This document shows positions 1 to 12,351 of a DNA stretch of 64,000 bases, one piece after another. Every line of letters begins with the position of its first letter. Positions within the stretch are counted from its first letter, which is position 1. The stretch lies in contig OX422196.1 of assembly GCA_949130485.1 (NCBI GenBank), positions 8,320,297 to 8,384,296 of the forward strand, given 5' to 3'. This stretch comes from Agelas oroides (Eukaryota; Porifera; Demospongiae; Agelasida; Agelasidae). The notes under the pieces were generated by a model, which did no database searches, was not told where the DNA came from, and saw only the letters and a program-made list of their open reading frames with translations. A program made the position numbers and the translations under genes.

Positions 1-664
1 TTGCGAGAGATAAAGAGGAACTGCCCCACCTGCATCCCCCACCCTGAGAGAGAAAGAGAGAGTAGTGAGGACAGACTTAAGACTGCATGCATGTGCTAAA
101 CAGTAGCTGTATGGAGCAACTCTTGCTTCTCACCAAACCCTGGGACCCTCTTCAGCGAGGACTTCAGAATGATCTTGTGTCGTGGGGGGTCGCCTAGCCT
201 GATTATGAAGCACCAGAGAAACAACCAGTCAAATCGTGTCCGGTGGTTCATAACGATGATGCAGGGTCCCTTCAATGGCTTCAGATCTCCACAGACCTTC
301 ACCTTGACTCCAAAGACAACCTCTAAAGAAAATCACCATAAGGATGCAGATGAAATGATGCACACTCAAAACTAAGAAGAAGAAAGCACCTTACCGAGCA
401 AAGCCTGAAAGTTTGTGTTTCCAAAGAAGACAGATATGAAAAGCAGAAATATAATGAATGACATTGTCATGCAAAGATAGGTTGAACCCTCACAGGAACA
501 AACTTGAGAAAGTTGGCGATGCTCTGGTCATTGATCTTCCGGTAGAGAGCCAGGGAGAAGGGGAGAGCCAGGATGGCTGGGGGCATGAGAATGAGGCTCC
601 CAAAGAAGGTCACAACTGCCAGGATCAGCACAAACACAACCCCCTAGCCCTTGAGAGAGATCAT
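1..664 (-). CDS. LCLAT1: LCLAT1/AGPAT-family lysophospholipid acyltransferase, 5' part; possibly disrupted
   Basis: This is the 5' end of an acyltransferase that transfers a fatty acyl group to a lysophospholipid in ER or mitochondria-associated membranes. Exons on the minus strand are 664-494, 320-134 and 43 to beyond base 1; phases 0 and 1 are consistent. Exon 1 encodes a hydrophobic N-terminal segment, exon 2 contains NHRTRFDW (the HX4D acyltransferase motif) followed by LKSSLKRVPGFG, and exon 3 begins with a GMQVGQFLFISR-like stretch, all matching the LCLAT1 order. The oddity is in exon 1. The ATG at 664-662 is followed by five codons resembling the family start (MISLKG) and then an in-frame TAG at 646-644. 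Either the real start lies elsewhere (the TAG could also be a splice acceptor ending at 645), or this allele or assembly is broken. The 3' part lies outside the window. Confidence 0.75.
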
Positions 665-1162
665 CTTGAACAGGAAGTAGCCTCGTTCCCAGGCCAGCCT
701 GTGGGCTACTCGGGGCATGCCAATTCCCAGGAGTACTGCCAAAGGCAATGTAGCCCGGTAGAGCAGTACGTGGGGGGGGGGGGGGGGGGGGGGGGGTATT
801 AAATAAGAACTGTAACTATGAACTCATCATTGTGCAACGAGAAACTTGTGCACAGTCATGAGACATGCAATAAATGTGCTTGGTGTCGACATGTCAACGA
901 CGCTGTTTCCCACCGTTGCCACGGTGCTGACCTCACTCATAAAAGGCATTGAACAATCTTTAGTTAAGTAGTAGTAACCTTTCTTTTCCTTTTTTTTTTT
1001 TTGCTACCGACTCTCTGATAGGCTATATATAGGCTATAATACAGGCGCGGCGGGGGGTATTAAAAGCGCGCGTATTTGTACGTGAGGAGTTTTCGTGTGC
1101 GCTCGCGAGGGTGAGCACAAACTTATGGAAAAGCTGGCCGATGAGCATTGTAAGCTGCTTTT
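665..1162. other. Upstream region of the LCLAT1-like gene, no gene seen
   Basis: A foldback-element end lies at 678-697, 14 bp upstream of the LCLAT1-like ATG. A run of about 22 G residues ends near 796. The rest has no ORF with recognisable protein similarity. The GC-rich stretch around 1040-1110 could be promoter, but nothing specific can be assigned. Confidence 0.4.
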
Positions 1163-2234
1163 GGATCAATCGTACTTGACGGACCAAGCGCGCTACGAAG
1201 TCCGGAAGCCATACAAATGCTAGTGGCCACACCCACATCCCTTGTGACGTGTCACGTGACCCAATTATTGACCTGCAGTACGTAGCGAGTGACAGCTTTT
1301 CGATAGTACTATCTGTTGGACAGCATAGAGTTGTGAATCACAGTCTTCATTCTGTAGACCCGGCCCAGCTACTGGTGTTCACACCCAGCATGCCGAGTCC
1401 TACTGGAACCGGAGTAAGACAAAGTTTAATCAAGCGAATGAAAGTCCACGAGACCCGATGATGCTACCCTCGTACCTGGACGAGTTCATGTGGCGGGAAC
1501 GTCATGAAAGTACCGCTTCCACAGCTCTGGCAAGTCTGTGTCGAGACATTGCCCTCAAGTTTCCTGATTGGTGAACGTAGGATTCCGCGTTGCACCGTCG
1601 GCCATCTACTGGTTTTTTTTGAGAAGGAATGTGCACAGGTTGAAAAGAACAAAAGTATAAAACATGAAAACAAAATAGTAAGGAGTTTTAGGAAGTCTAA
1701 AGTTGGAGTAATTCTATTGAATGAGGAGACCCTCCGCAGTGGCAAGGGTGATGTCGATCTCACATCTTGGGCGATGGTAGGATGATCGGCTGCCCCTGAT
1801 GCACATGATGGCTGATCGTAGAATGGCGAATGAGAGTCGGCACCTTAGCCAGCACATGACGTTGGAGTAGTGTTTCTGTTGTTTCGAACTAATGAGATCT
1901 GCCAAGCGTTTGTAGAAAGTTGTGGCTTCACTGCCAAGACCTCCAGTTGTGGATAGCACTAGAGGGGGGCCATCTACTGGTCCACATCTCCGACAGTTTT
2001 GCTTTTGTGTTAAAAAAACAAGTTTCGAAAAGCTGTCACTCGGCTATGTACACAGTAAATTTTGTACGGCCTAGCTGTAACGAGTTTGTGCACAATCCGT
2101 TACAGACCCGTGGATATTTTGCAGGTCAATAATTGGGTCACGTGACACGTCACAAGGGATGTGGGTGTGGCCACTAGCATTTGTATGGCTTCCGGACTTC
2201 GTAGCGCGCTTGGTCCGTCAAGTACGATTGATCC
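1163..2234. mobile_element. Non-autonomous DNA transposon, 114-bp TIRs, 8-bp target duplication
   Basis: Bases 1163-1276 and 2121-2234 are almost perfect inverted repeats. The outer ends read GGATCAATCGTACTTGACGG. The copy is flanked on both sides by the identical 8-bp direct repeat CTGCTTTT (1155-1162 and 2235-2242), which is a target-site duplication. A second pair of inverted segments (around 1283-1304 and 2026-2046) lies further in. No transposase-like ORF is seen inside, so the element is non-autonomous. An 8-bp duplication fits the hAT, P or Merlin superfamilies; the terminal bases do not let me choose. Confidence 0.85.
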
Positions 2235-2242
2235 CTGCTTTT

Positions 2243-2790
2243 CTACAAATCACGACCTTTGTCATGTGTAAGTGCGGTCCAGGAGAGCCGGGGTGAGGAG
2301 AGTTACGAGTCTCACGAGCTAGGTCTCATCACATCCAAGGTCACCTGCCTACAGGAAGGAGTGGGTTTAAATTCCTTGGTGGTATCTTCTGGAGTCCCAC
2401 TTACGAAGGATTACCACGCCAGGCTAGGGTCTAGCACCTTACATAGCAGCCAAATTCATGGTGAGCCATCACTTGTCGAGTTATAACCTAATAGTGTCAC
2501 AGTGATTTTTAAATTGAAATCAGATAGTGAATTGCCACATTTTACGTACTGTGTATGTATGTGGGGAGGTACCACCATAGATCTATTATCTATGGTACCA
2601 CATATTCATGGACTGAGCTGCAGTGTGAGATAGGCTGGGTATGATCTCAGAATGCAGTAGGTGATAGCTGGTAACTTATCCCTCTAACACAATTAGTTGA
2701 AAAGTGCAACCCAACATGACAGCTGCCATGATGTACTCATAAACCACATGACTAGGACTACTACTATCCCTAATAAATCATCCCCTGTTA
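2243..2790. other. Intergenic or 5' region of the TPR-CHAT gene, no gene assigned
   Basis: A 75-codon ORF (2259-2486) shows no family features. A short inverted repeat around TACCACCATAGATC (2569-2598) can form a hairpin. The 5' exon of the TPR-CHAT gene may lie here, because the long exon appears to start with a splice acceptor at 2824. Confidence 0.3.
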
Positions 2791-5700
2791 GTGTATATGA
2801 CTTTTGTCAATTTGCATTGTGTAGGTCATTTCCTGGAGAAAGGGAAAAGGGTAACCCCTGATGATTCCTCACCAGTGCCAAAACATAGCCAAACTGGACC
2901 AAGCAATAACAATGGCAGTAGTCAGTCAGACTCATCTAAGCATGATGGACAGACTGGACACACACATAGTAAATCACCCAATTCAGACAATGAAACACAG
3001 ACTCATCCAAGACTGGACCCACTCATAGTAAAACACACTGAAAGTACTCCACCAAATACAGATACACCTCCACAAACCCTTACCCAGACACAACAGCAGC
3101 AAGCCCCCAGAATGGCCATTGATAACAGCAGTAGCAACAGTAGTGATCGCTCCATTTCCATGAATGTAGAGTCCACCCCTATCCACTCACCAACGCTTGA
3201 GCACAACACACAGTTGCCTCCTTCTGAGCCCTCTCTACCCAGAATATCACAACGTAGTTGGTTAGAGGACCACTCTGACGTGATTCCCAGTGAGATTGAT
3301 CGGGAATACATCTTAATTGCAGCCGAATGTCTGCATGCACAAGATTGCACCAAGATGATCCAAATTCTCTCTCATGTTCAGAACATGGAACACACATATA
3401 CTGTCATTTGTGTTGAGTTTGGCCTCAGCTTAGCACACTTTAAGCTGAAACGATATCCTGATACCAGAGAACACCTGCAAAAACTAGAGCAGCTCAGCAA
3501 ACCACACCCACGCTATGTTGGAAATGCTTCCCTGGCCCACTATTACCTTGGAGAGGTTGACTTCACGCAAGCAAAATATGCAGATGCCGCCAGACACTAC
3601 ACACAAGCTATCATGTACTTCTCTACCAAGACAGTAGCCGAGCAATTTCGAGTGATACCCCCCTCTCGGTCCATGATTCATACCAGACGAGCCGGAGCCC
3701 TGAGGAACAACTCAAAGATTATGGATGCAGTACATGCATACAGACAAGCTATAGCCACAGCTGACTCCAAGAAGGATGAGCTCTCGGCTCACACGAGTCT
3801 GGGGAACCTCTTTCAGAGTGTAGGAGAGAATGCAAGTGCCCTGGCAGAATATGAACACTCAATCAAGCTGTCAAAAGAGTTGCGAGATTATGTCTCCCTT
3901 GGCTGGGCACACGGGAACATGGGTAATGCCTACCTCGGCCTCTACCAGCGAGACAAAGGTCTCTATCACTTGGAGAAGGCATTAGACCTGACAGTTGAGC
4001 ATGAACCAATGCCACAAGCTATTGGCAGAGCCTACAACAATCTTGGTACTGCGTATCAGGCCTTGAATGAGCTAGACAAAGCTCAAGACAATTATGACTT
4101 GGCTTTGAGCCAGGCCATATATGGTAATGACGTCGCTGGTCAAGCTCGCGTCTATGGCAACATTGGCAATCTGCTGATGTTGCAGAAGAAGTTTGGGGCG
4201 GCCATTGCGCACTATTCTGAGACTCTGACCATCACCAGTGACAAGTCAACTCGGTCTACAGCCTACCACAATCGTGGGTGTGCAGAGTATGAGAAAGCCG
4301 AGAGTGAGAAGCAAAGCTTGACAGAGAGATCTGACAGCGCCATTTCTCAGGGAAAGTTTGAAGTTCAGTTTCATGGGCCAGATTTCCAAGATATTGAATT
4401 TGAACACCAACCCTTACTACTTCCTGATTCCATACTGCAACAGTACCGCCACGCCAGCCAGGATTTGAGCAAGGTGGTATCCTACCATGAAGAAACATTC
4501 CAAACCATCAAGGGCTCCTCGAAAGGGCTGACACTCTCCGTCTCTCTCTTTGAGACCAACTCCAGGACCTTCCACCGGCTGCAAGACTGCCTCTACAATC
4601 TTGGTGAGTGGCACCAGGCCCTCTGCTACGCTGAGCAAAGCAGAGCGCGCTCACTGGGGGAACTTATGCTGCAGAAGAAAGGAGGCCTGTTGGACCACAA
4701 GTTCACTTCCCCCCTCACAATCGACCAGATCATCGAGATTGTCAAAGCCGAGGAGGTAGACGTAGTCTTCTTGTCGTACACCGGAGCCAGGCTTCTTGTC
4801 TGGGTCTTGAGTCCCATCGAAGATAGTGTGTCCATCAACATGTTCCATGTGGCACTTGAAGACAACCAATTTGAGGGGAAGTCCCTAGATTACTACGTTC
4901 GTTACTCGCTACAAGATATTCTGATTGAGAAGAATGTCGAGATGTATGCCTCCTGCAGCTACAGTCAACCCTCACCCATCACACTCCTCCACAACCTCAT
5001 TGCCCAGCCGCTGATGAAGATCTTTAAAGCCGTAAGAGATCCTGAGAGTACGAGATGTGTAAGAGACGTCATTCTCATTCCCGACAGCTATACACACCTC
5101 ATCCCAATTGTGGCTTTGCTTGATTTGACAAATGGTGGAAATTTTCTTGGTGATCTCTATCGTTTCCGCACCATGCCCTCACTGCTGACAATGGGCATCA
5201 TGAAGCAGCTCCCCCAAGTGGTGGTCAATGTTCCGGAAGATAGTCAGAAGTTTTGTGTTGTCGGCAACCCCACCATACCCCAGTTCATGCTACAAGATGA
5301 GACGTGGAACCTAGGCAAGCTGCCATTTGCGACAGAGGAAGCAGAATGGGTGGCACACATCCTCAAGTGCACTCCGACACTGCACGAGCAGGCGACCAAG
5401 ATGCTGGTTCTGAGCATGATCTCAAATTCAAAGGTAGTCCACCTCGCAACACATGGAAGTGCAGCAGCTGGGTTTCTCGCATTTGCAAGCATGGGCTCTA
5501 GCCGAAGGGGACAACCTCCAGACGAAAAGTTGGTCCTGATATACCCTGAGGACATTGAGCGACTAAGCATCTCCCCAGCCCTCGTGGTCCTCAGCAGTTG
5601 TGACAGTGCAAGAGGGACGGTGAAAGCAGACGGGATTCTTGGCATGGCTCGGGCGTTCATCCTCGCTGGTGCCCAGTCAGTTCTCACCACCCTCTGGCGG

Positions 5701-8094
5701 GTGCCAGACGAGTCTGCCTCTGTCTTCATGCAGTTCTTCTACCAATACCTGATGGAGGGGCACAGAGCATCTATATCCCTCCAGAAGGCCATCCTGAGTG
5801 TGCGCTGCTTCCTGAAGTACTCACAGTACATTCACTGGAGTGGGTACCAGCTCACCGGGAGAGAGATCCAGTTCCGAGTGGGCGTGAGCCCAGGAGCCAG
5901 ATTGGTGCAGATGAGGGTTGGGCCGGGTGCCACGTTCCCCCGCCTTAAGATTGTGAAGCGGTTTGAGACTGTGTTTGTAAGAGAGCCACAGCGACCCACG
6001 GATGTCCAGGTACTTGTTTTACCAATAAAGAGGGATACCTGCGTGGGCTGATACCTGAATTATGGCAATGTGTTTGTCTATAACCAGCCAGATATCCTCT
6101 GGTTTGTTTACTGTAATCCTTATGTCTGGACATGTACATTGACATTATTGGCAGTGATAAGCATGGTTGCATCAGACAAACTTTGAACTATTGTAGCTTC
6201 TCATGTATACACACAGCTCCTGCATGGGTTCCTAAACTTAACTGTTGTACCTTCTCATGTCTACACACAGCTCCTGCATGGCTCTCATGGCCTTCAACCT
6301 ACTGAACCGGTGATTGACTTCATCAGCAGATACCACACCCACTTCCCAGGTGGTGTGTTCTGGGTGAATGGCATGTGTCCTGAGCTCATTTTGGGAGCAG
6401 CTGAGTGTATAAGACATGTGAGGGAATGATCTGTGTGCTGTGTCATGTTAGGTGCCGTGTCATCTTTGGTGATGTGTGTCATTCCATTCAGCCCTAATTG
6501 ATTTACACATCTGTGAATACTGTCAAATAAGTGTAATCATTGCACACTTGGAAGGTGTGAAGCATGGCTTGTCCTTTTATGGTTTGTTACCTACTCCCTT
6601 GGGTATTTGCACAGTCCACTAGTCACCTGCACTGGGTGACTCTGCATTTCCTACTCTCTTGGGTATTTCATCACACTGCAGCAGAGGTCACCCAGCATAT
6701 TTTGCTGATGAAGCCTGGCTTGGTGTATTGTCTGAAACATAGTGGGTGGCTAGTGGTAGAACGTCCATTGCCTTCAAGGAAATGTAGTTCATTGACTGTT
6801 CAATGTGTTGATTGTTCTGTTTTGAATGCAACATAAATTTGGCCTCATCCCCAGGCTCTGCCCAGCTTTCTGTGGGGAGAACCTGGGAACTAGGCTAGGG
6901 TCTATTCTAATTTAGTTCACTTTCCATCATAACTCTGTCATCTCCCTCTCCCAGGCCCTTCCTGCCACTGTCTCCCAACCCATGCTGGTTGTCCTCGACA
7001 ACATCCAGTCCCTCCCCACCAACTCAGAGTACCTCATGGCCCTCCTCGGCAACCACCACACACACATCATTGTGACCCTCAACTCTTCGGTGCCACCCGA
7101 CTCGATGGTAAGGGAGATTGATCACCATCTCCTGAGGGGCACCAGCCTTGTCCAAGTGAGGCCTCTCTCCACCCTCCACACCACACAGAGAATGGTACAC
7201 GCCATCCTCAGCGGCAGCCACTTCACACCACACAACCGAGAGCAGAGGATTCTGGCTCAGTTGGCCGAGAAGACTTGCGGCTCTCCAGAAATTGTTGACA
7301 TCACTTCATCCCTGTTGCAACAGTGCCTGGAGGAGAGTGAGGAGGAGGAGGGAGAAGGAGAGGGGGGATTTTTAGAGCGGTTTATCAGCAAGATCCAGGA
7401 ACCTGTGGAAGGGGAGTCGCCCATCTCGTCTGAACCCCCCTCTCCCCCTCCTCCTTCATCTGATGAAGCAGCCACTGTAGAACAGGAGGTCCTTGGTGAA
7501 TTCACAGACACCCAGTTCACCTTACAGCTCATCAATGCCTGTGACCTGCCGCACACAGACTACTTTCTCCTCTGTGTCCTCTCCACGTTTGGTCCGGTCC
7601 CTGTGCCCAGGGACATGGTGGAGACGGTGCAGTCGCTTGTGGTGACAGCAAAGTTCGGCAAGCAATCCCAAGCCAGAAACACCCCACTTGCCAACCTCCT
7701 GGCCCACAAACTGGTGCGTGTGTACCCTTCTACAATCATAGCAGCTCCCTTGGGTGTACAAGAAATGGAACATGCCGGGGATAAGAGTTTGGAGTCAGAG
7801 TTCTACTATGTTCCGCAGCTGGTCTCTGATGCTTTGGACACAAGGATGGAACAAGTGGACAAAGTGTTTTCAATCACAACTGCCTACCGAGCGTTGCTTC
7901 AGTTCAGCGAAGAGCTCATGGCCGGAGCACAGCTTTACTTTGCTGCAGGGTTGCTGAACATTATTGTAAAACTATGTGATAGAAATGCTTCCGTAATTGA
8001 TATGAACTGCTACCGTGAAGCTTACCGTCTGTATGTCTCATGCAAAGCTAGGCTATCCCAGGACACACTAGAACAGCCCCACGCCAGTTTATGA
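2791..8094 (+). CDS. TPR-CHAT protein with degenerate NB-ARC/STAND-like C-terminal region
   Basis: Three coding exons: about 2825 (or ATG 2791) to 6009, 6271-6417 and 6955-8094, all joined in phase 0; about 1500 aa. From Met 2791, residues about 10-165 are Ser/Thr/Gln/Pro-rich and probably disordered. About 165-500 are TPR repeats. A CHAT (caspase-HetF) protease-like domain follows, with the expected dyad His888 in HLATHG and Cys937 in LSSCDSA, then a typical GMARAFILAGAQSVLTTLWR block. After the first intron, a GSHGLQPTEP segment sits where STAND NTPases carry a P-loop, followed by FPGGVFWVNG, a Walker-B-like LVVLDN, a sensor-like HIIVTLNSS, an acidic linker and a winged-helix-like region. 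The P-loop lysine is absent, so NTP hydrolysis is doubtful. CHAT-TPR proteins act as peptidases or scaffolds in death, defence or mitotic roles; the role here is unknown. A start upstream of 2791 is possible. Confidence 0.8.
6191..6282 (+). repeat. 54-bp tandem duplication carrying a second splice acceptor
   Basis: Two 38-bp near-identical copies (6191-6228 and 6245-6282) each contain ACACACAG followed by CTCCTGCATGG. The downstream acceptor is the one used in the TPR-CHAT model (exon from 6271). The upstream one would start the exon at 6217 and add 18 codons in frame without a stop. Confidence 0.75.
6840..6897. mobile_element. Foldback MITE copy in TPR-CHAT intron 2
   Basis: A short element with arms GGCCTCATCCCCAGG and CCTGGGAACTAGGCTA, belonging to the TAGCCTCGTTCCC family found throughout the window. 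No clear target duplication. Confidence 0.6.
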
Positions 8095-8447
8095 TTGACA
8101 CTGCTGCTGTGATTAGGAGCCAATTGTAGGATTTTCCAATTATCTGAATATTTATTGCTAGTAAAATTTTTTATCATATCGATCATTCATTATGCAAATT
8201 ATTGGAACATATATTAAACAGGCATATTCATTTTTTAATCGCATCCCTCATTATCCAATTATTATATCCAGACAGTATATATCACAACAATCGTATTTCA
8301 TTCTCATGTACTGATTTTTGAAATTGCTCATATGCTGAACGAGTAAACCGCTTCCACTCGAATCGTCTAAATATGCGTAAGCTTGTGTTGCCTCAGCATA
8401 GCACGTGCTTCCAAGAAATATTGAAAAAAGATTGTTTGCCGCTTGAC
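8095..8447. other. Intergenic spacer between the TPR-CHAT gene and CLPTM1
   Basis: AT-rich sequence holding the TPR-CHAT 3' UTR and the CLPTM1 promoter or 5' UTR. No ORF or clear regulatory motif was recognised. Confidence 0.4.
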
Positions 8448-11400
8448 ATGATGTCTTCACAGGGAAGCAGTGACCAGGGACAAGTGCCAGCCTCCCCACA
8501 GGAAGGGGCAGGTCAGCAGCAGCAGCAGCGAGCACAACCAAGGCCCTCGTGGTGGCAGATCGGACGTTCTGTGCTGTTCCAAATCATGATCTTTTACTTC
8601 ATCAGCAGCTTCCTCCGCGGTCGCCAGCAGCCCCAGCAGACCCCCGATGGCGCCCCGCCCACCGCAGGACACAATCTGTTCCCTAAAGGACAGAAGATGG
8701 TGGGCGTGGCAGATTGTGTATAAATCGTACCATTACAATCCTTGGCCTGTTCAGTTCTGGGTCTGTAAATTCCAGACCCTTCATGCATTAATGAGAGTAG
8801 CCCAACCCTTACATCATCCAACACTAGCCTCATTCCCAGACCTCTCCTGACTCCAGTTTTTGATCGTTTGCAGTATGCAAAAACTGAGCACAAAGGGAAG
8901 GGAAGGCTTGGGAACAAGGCTAGTCCAAAACTATGCAGCTATGGTTACATCATTCCTGCTCTCAAACTTGTAAATAGCTCTAAACGTGAGCTGCTAGCAA
9001 GATGCTTTCTGGCAGCATAGTCACATTCACTGTCAATTGTTTCACAGACTTGATACAACACATTGCATATCGTCTGTATGAAGTAAGACTGCGCTCACAC
9101 TGTGTGAGTTGGTGAATGGGTGAATAGTCAAAAGAGCTATTGAAGAAGCGTTAAACAAAGTGGAAGCTTTGTTACTAGGCCTCCTCTCTGTGTTTGTATT
9201 CGCAATAATGCAGGGAAGCCTTGTCCCCAGACCTGCCCCACTCTACTCTCCCACTCGTGTTCACCACTCTTCCACTTCTGTGCATTTTCGTTGATGCAAA
9301 CGGAAGAGTAAAAACGGGGCAGGCTTGGGAACGAGGCTAAATAAAGGATGGCCTGGATTGAACAAAAGGTGTCTCTTCTCCATCCATGTGCTCTAGGATT
9401 TGTACGTGTATCTAACAGAAAGTGAAGAGTTCAGGTTTCCACAGGACCAGTCCTGGCTGGTCTGGAGGGAGGAACTGGAGTATGGGAACTGGAATGACGG
9501 CCCACTGAGAGATGGGACTCGGCAGAAGACCACCAATGTAGATGTGCCAGAGGTAAATTGACTTGTCTGTCTGTAGAACTCTGCTGTTGGTCTCCCTAGC
9601 AGCCTATGCATACACACACCGCTGCACCCTCCATGCAGACTATATACCTTCACACAAACACACCTACACCCACCCACCCACCTTCACACATGCACACTAC
9701 CTACACCCACCCACCTTCACACATGCACACTATGTACCTTCACACAAACACACATGCACACTACCTACACCCACCCACCTTCACACATGCACACCTACAC
9801 CCACTCACCTTCACACATGCACACTTACATGTATGTACCTTCACACATACACACCTACACCCACCTTCACACATGCACACTATGTACCTTCACACAAACA
9901 CACCTACACCCACCCACCTTCACACATGCACACTACCTACACCCACTCACCTTCACACACGCACACCCTCACACATACTCTCACACCATCACTAGAATGT
10001 TCAGCACAATGGTACATGGTACATTCATGTACTGCTGGTGAAGTTGGGCTACCCTCTGGACCCAGAGGAAGATGGATACTCTCAACAAGCTATTATCCAT
10101 AAGACCAGCTGTGAGTCAGTAGATCATACGCCTTCCCATCCAGCTAGAGTGAGGATGGGGGTGGGGGGGGGCTGGCTCGTTAGACTGAAGAGTGCATGGA
10201 GGATCTCTCTTTCTCTCAGTGTTGAACAAGTACCGCAAACGGAGGGTGCACAATACAGCCAATCTGCTTACTGGAGAGTCAGACGTCGCTCCAGGATCTA
10301 TCAAGGTTAGGGGGGAAGCCTCATTCCCAGACTAGTGAAGGTGGTCTGGGAATGAGCCTATATGCACAACATCCTGCCCCATACTTAGCCCAGGCTGTTC
10401 CCGCCTCCAGTGTTTGATCGCTTGCAGTAAGGTGAAGGCCTGGGAGAAGAGTCACATGTGTGATGTCAGGTAGACGTGAGGGGGGCGGTGCCCGACAAAG
10501 AATCTTGAGGTCCTTCTTGTAATATCTTGTCCAAGAACTTGAGACTGTAACATTCGAAAGACAGCGTCAATACAGCTCATTGTTTGGTAGACTCGAGGCT
10601 GATCAACGCAAAGTTTGTGAATTACAACGATCGGGCACCGCCCCCCTCACGTCTACCTGACATCACGCACGTGACTTTCTCCCAGGCCTTCCCCCTCCAT
10701 TTTATACTGCAAGCAATCAAAAACTGGAGGCGGGAATGACCTGGGAACGAGGCTACCCCATACTCTCATGCCCATGCAGTGAGTATACGTAATTCCATAG
10801 TGGCTGCCATGGCCAATGTAGACAGGTGGCTGGCTGTTTTGGATGGGATCTCTGAACAGTCCAGGGCATACTATATTTTCCAAATTGGTTACTAGAATGA
10901 ATTTGCTGTTAGCCTCTGTTACTTCTTGTTCCCCGCTCTCTCTCATGAAGGTGCCGCAGGGTAGCAGTGATGTGACTCCAGACATCATCTCCTACTACCA
11001 CCCAAACATCACGGTTAATCTGGTGGACGACCACACCCAGTGGGTGAAAGGATCAGTACCACAGCCCATGGACAAGTGTGAGGGGGGAAGCAGGAGAAAG
11101 GGAATTGGAGGGGGAGGGGAGGAGGTGGAGGGGAGGAGATGGAGGGGAGGAGGTGGAATGCTGATGAGAAGGTTTCAATTATACCATACATAAAACAGAC
11201 CTGCAGTTTGACCCAGAGAAAGGAGGCTATTTTCCGATCCTCTACCTCAATAACTACTGGAACCTGGCCCAGGACTACCTTCCCATCAACGAAACCACAC
11301 CGTGAGCAAGATTACAGTGCTGTGTATGTAATTAGATTATGTGCAATAATTGCTATCTCTGTTCCCTCCTCCTTCCCCATCTCCCATCTTCCTTCCTACA

Positions 11401-12313
11401 CACACACAAGGGAGATCACTCTTAGCATGGTGTTTGCGCCGCTCTCCATGTTCAAGTTCAACATGTATGCAGCCATGACACGAGACAACCCGTGGTCACA
11501 GATGATGGGAGGGGCAGACCCCAGTGACGAGGAGCAGGACACAGTCAAGGTCTGAACACACATGATGCTCACATGATGCTCACGTGATGCTCACGTGGTG
11601 ATCACATGCTGCTCACGTGATGCTCACATGGTGCTCATGTGATCACATGATGTTCACATGATGCTCACATGACTTCATCATAGAGACCACAGAGGTTTCC
11701 AAACATCGTGTTAGTAATAATAGTCTATTCTCTCCAACTACAGCAAACGCTGATGGATACTAATCCCTATCTCCTTGGACTAACCGTCTTTGTCAGCATT
11801 CTACACAGCGTGTTTGAGTTCTTGGCCTTCAAGAATGGTGAGACGGTCTTCTAATGTATCCATGTACAAGATTGTGAGGAGGAAGTTGGTTATCTCAATC
11901 TAACACACACCACAATACACACATACACATAGATGTCCAGTTCTGGCGGAGTCGCAAGTCTCTGGAGGGTCTCTCTGTTCGTTCTGTCTTCTTCAATGTC
12001 TTCCAATCTTTCATCGTCCTGCTCTACATTCTCGACAACGAGACCAACAAAATCATCATCATTAGCGTCTTTGTGGGTGAGGAGGAGACGCACTGTAGTC
12101 TGATGCTCTGCTCTCCCTGCCATGGCTTTGTACAACACTTGTAATTTGTCTACCTAACCAGAATCACCAAAACCCATCAGCATTTCGAGCATGATGCACC
12201 GTATACATATATATAAGCCCCTGACTGCCTTCCTGTTTGCTGGAGCTACTGTCAGCTACAGTGCACTGACAAGGCTGAAATAGTATGTTGTTTACACACG
12301 CATGCGCACGTAT

Positions 12314-12351
<38 letters not shown>

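Noticed and set aside
2259-2486. 75-aa ORF upstream of the TPR-CHAT gene
   Set aside because: No conserved pattern and no clear donor linking it to the following exon, so not called as a 5' exon.
5244-5729. 161-aa minus-strand ORF
   Set aside because: Antisense shadow of the CHAT-domain exon.
9563-10102. 179-aa His/Thr/Pro ORF and its overlapping frames
   Set aside because: CA-rich minisatellite of CLPTM1 intron 2.
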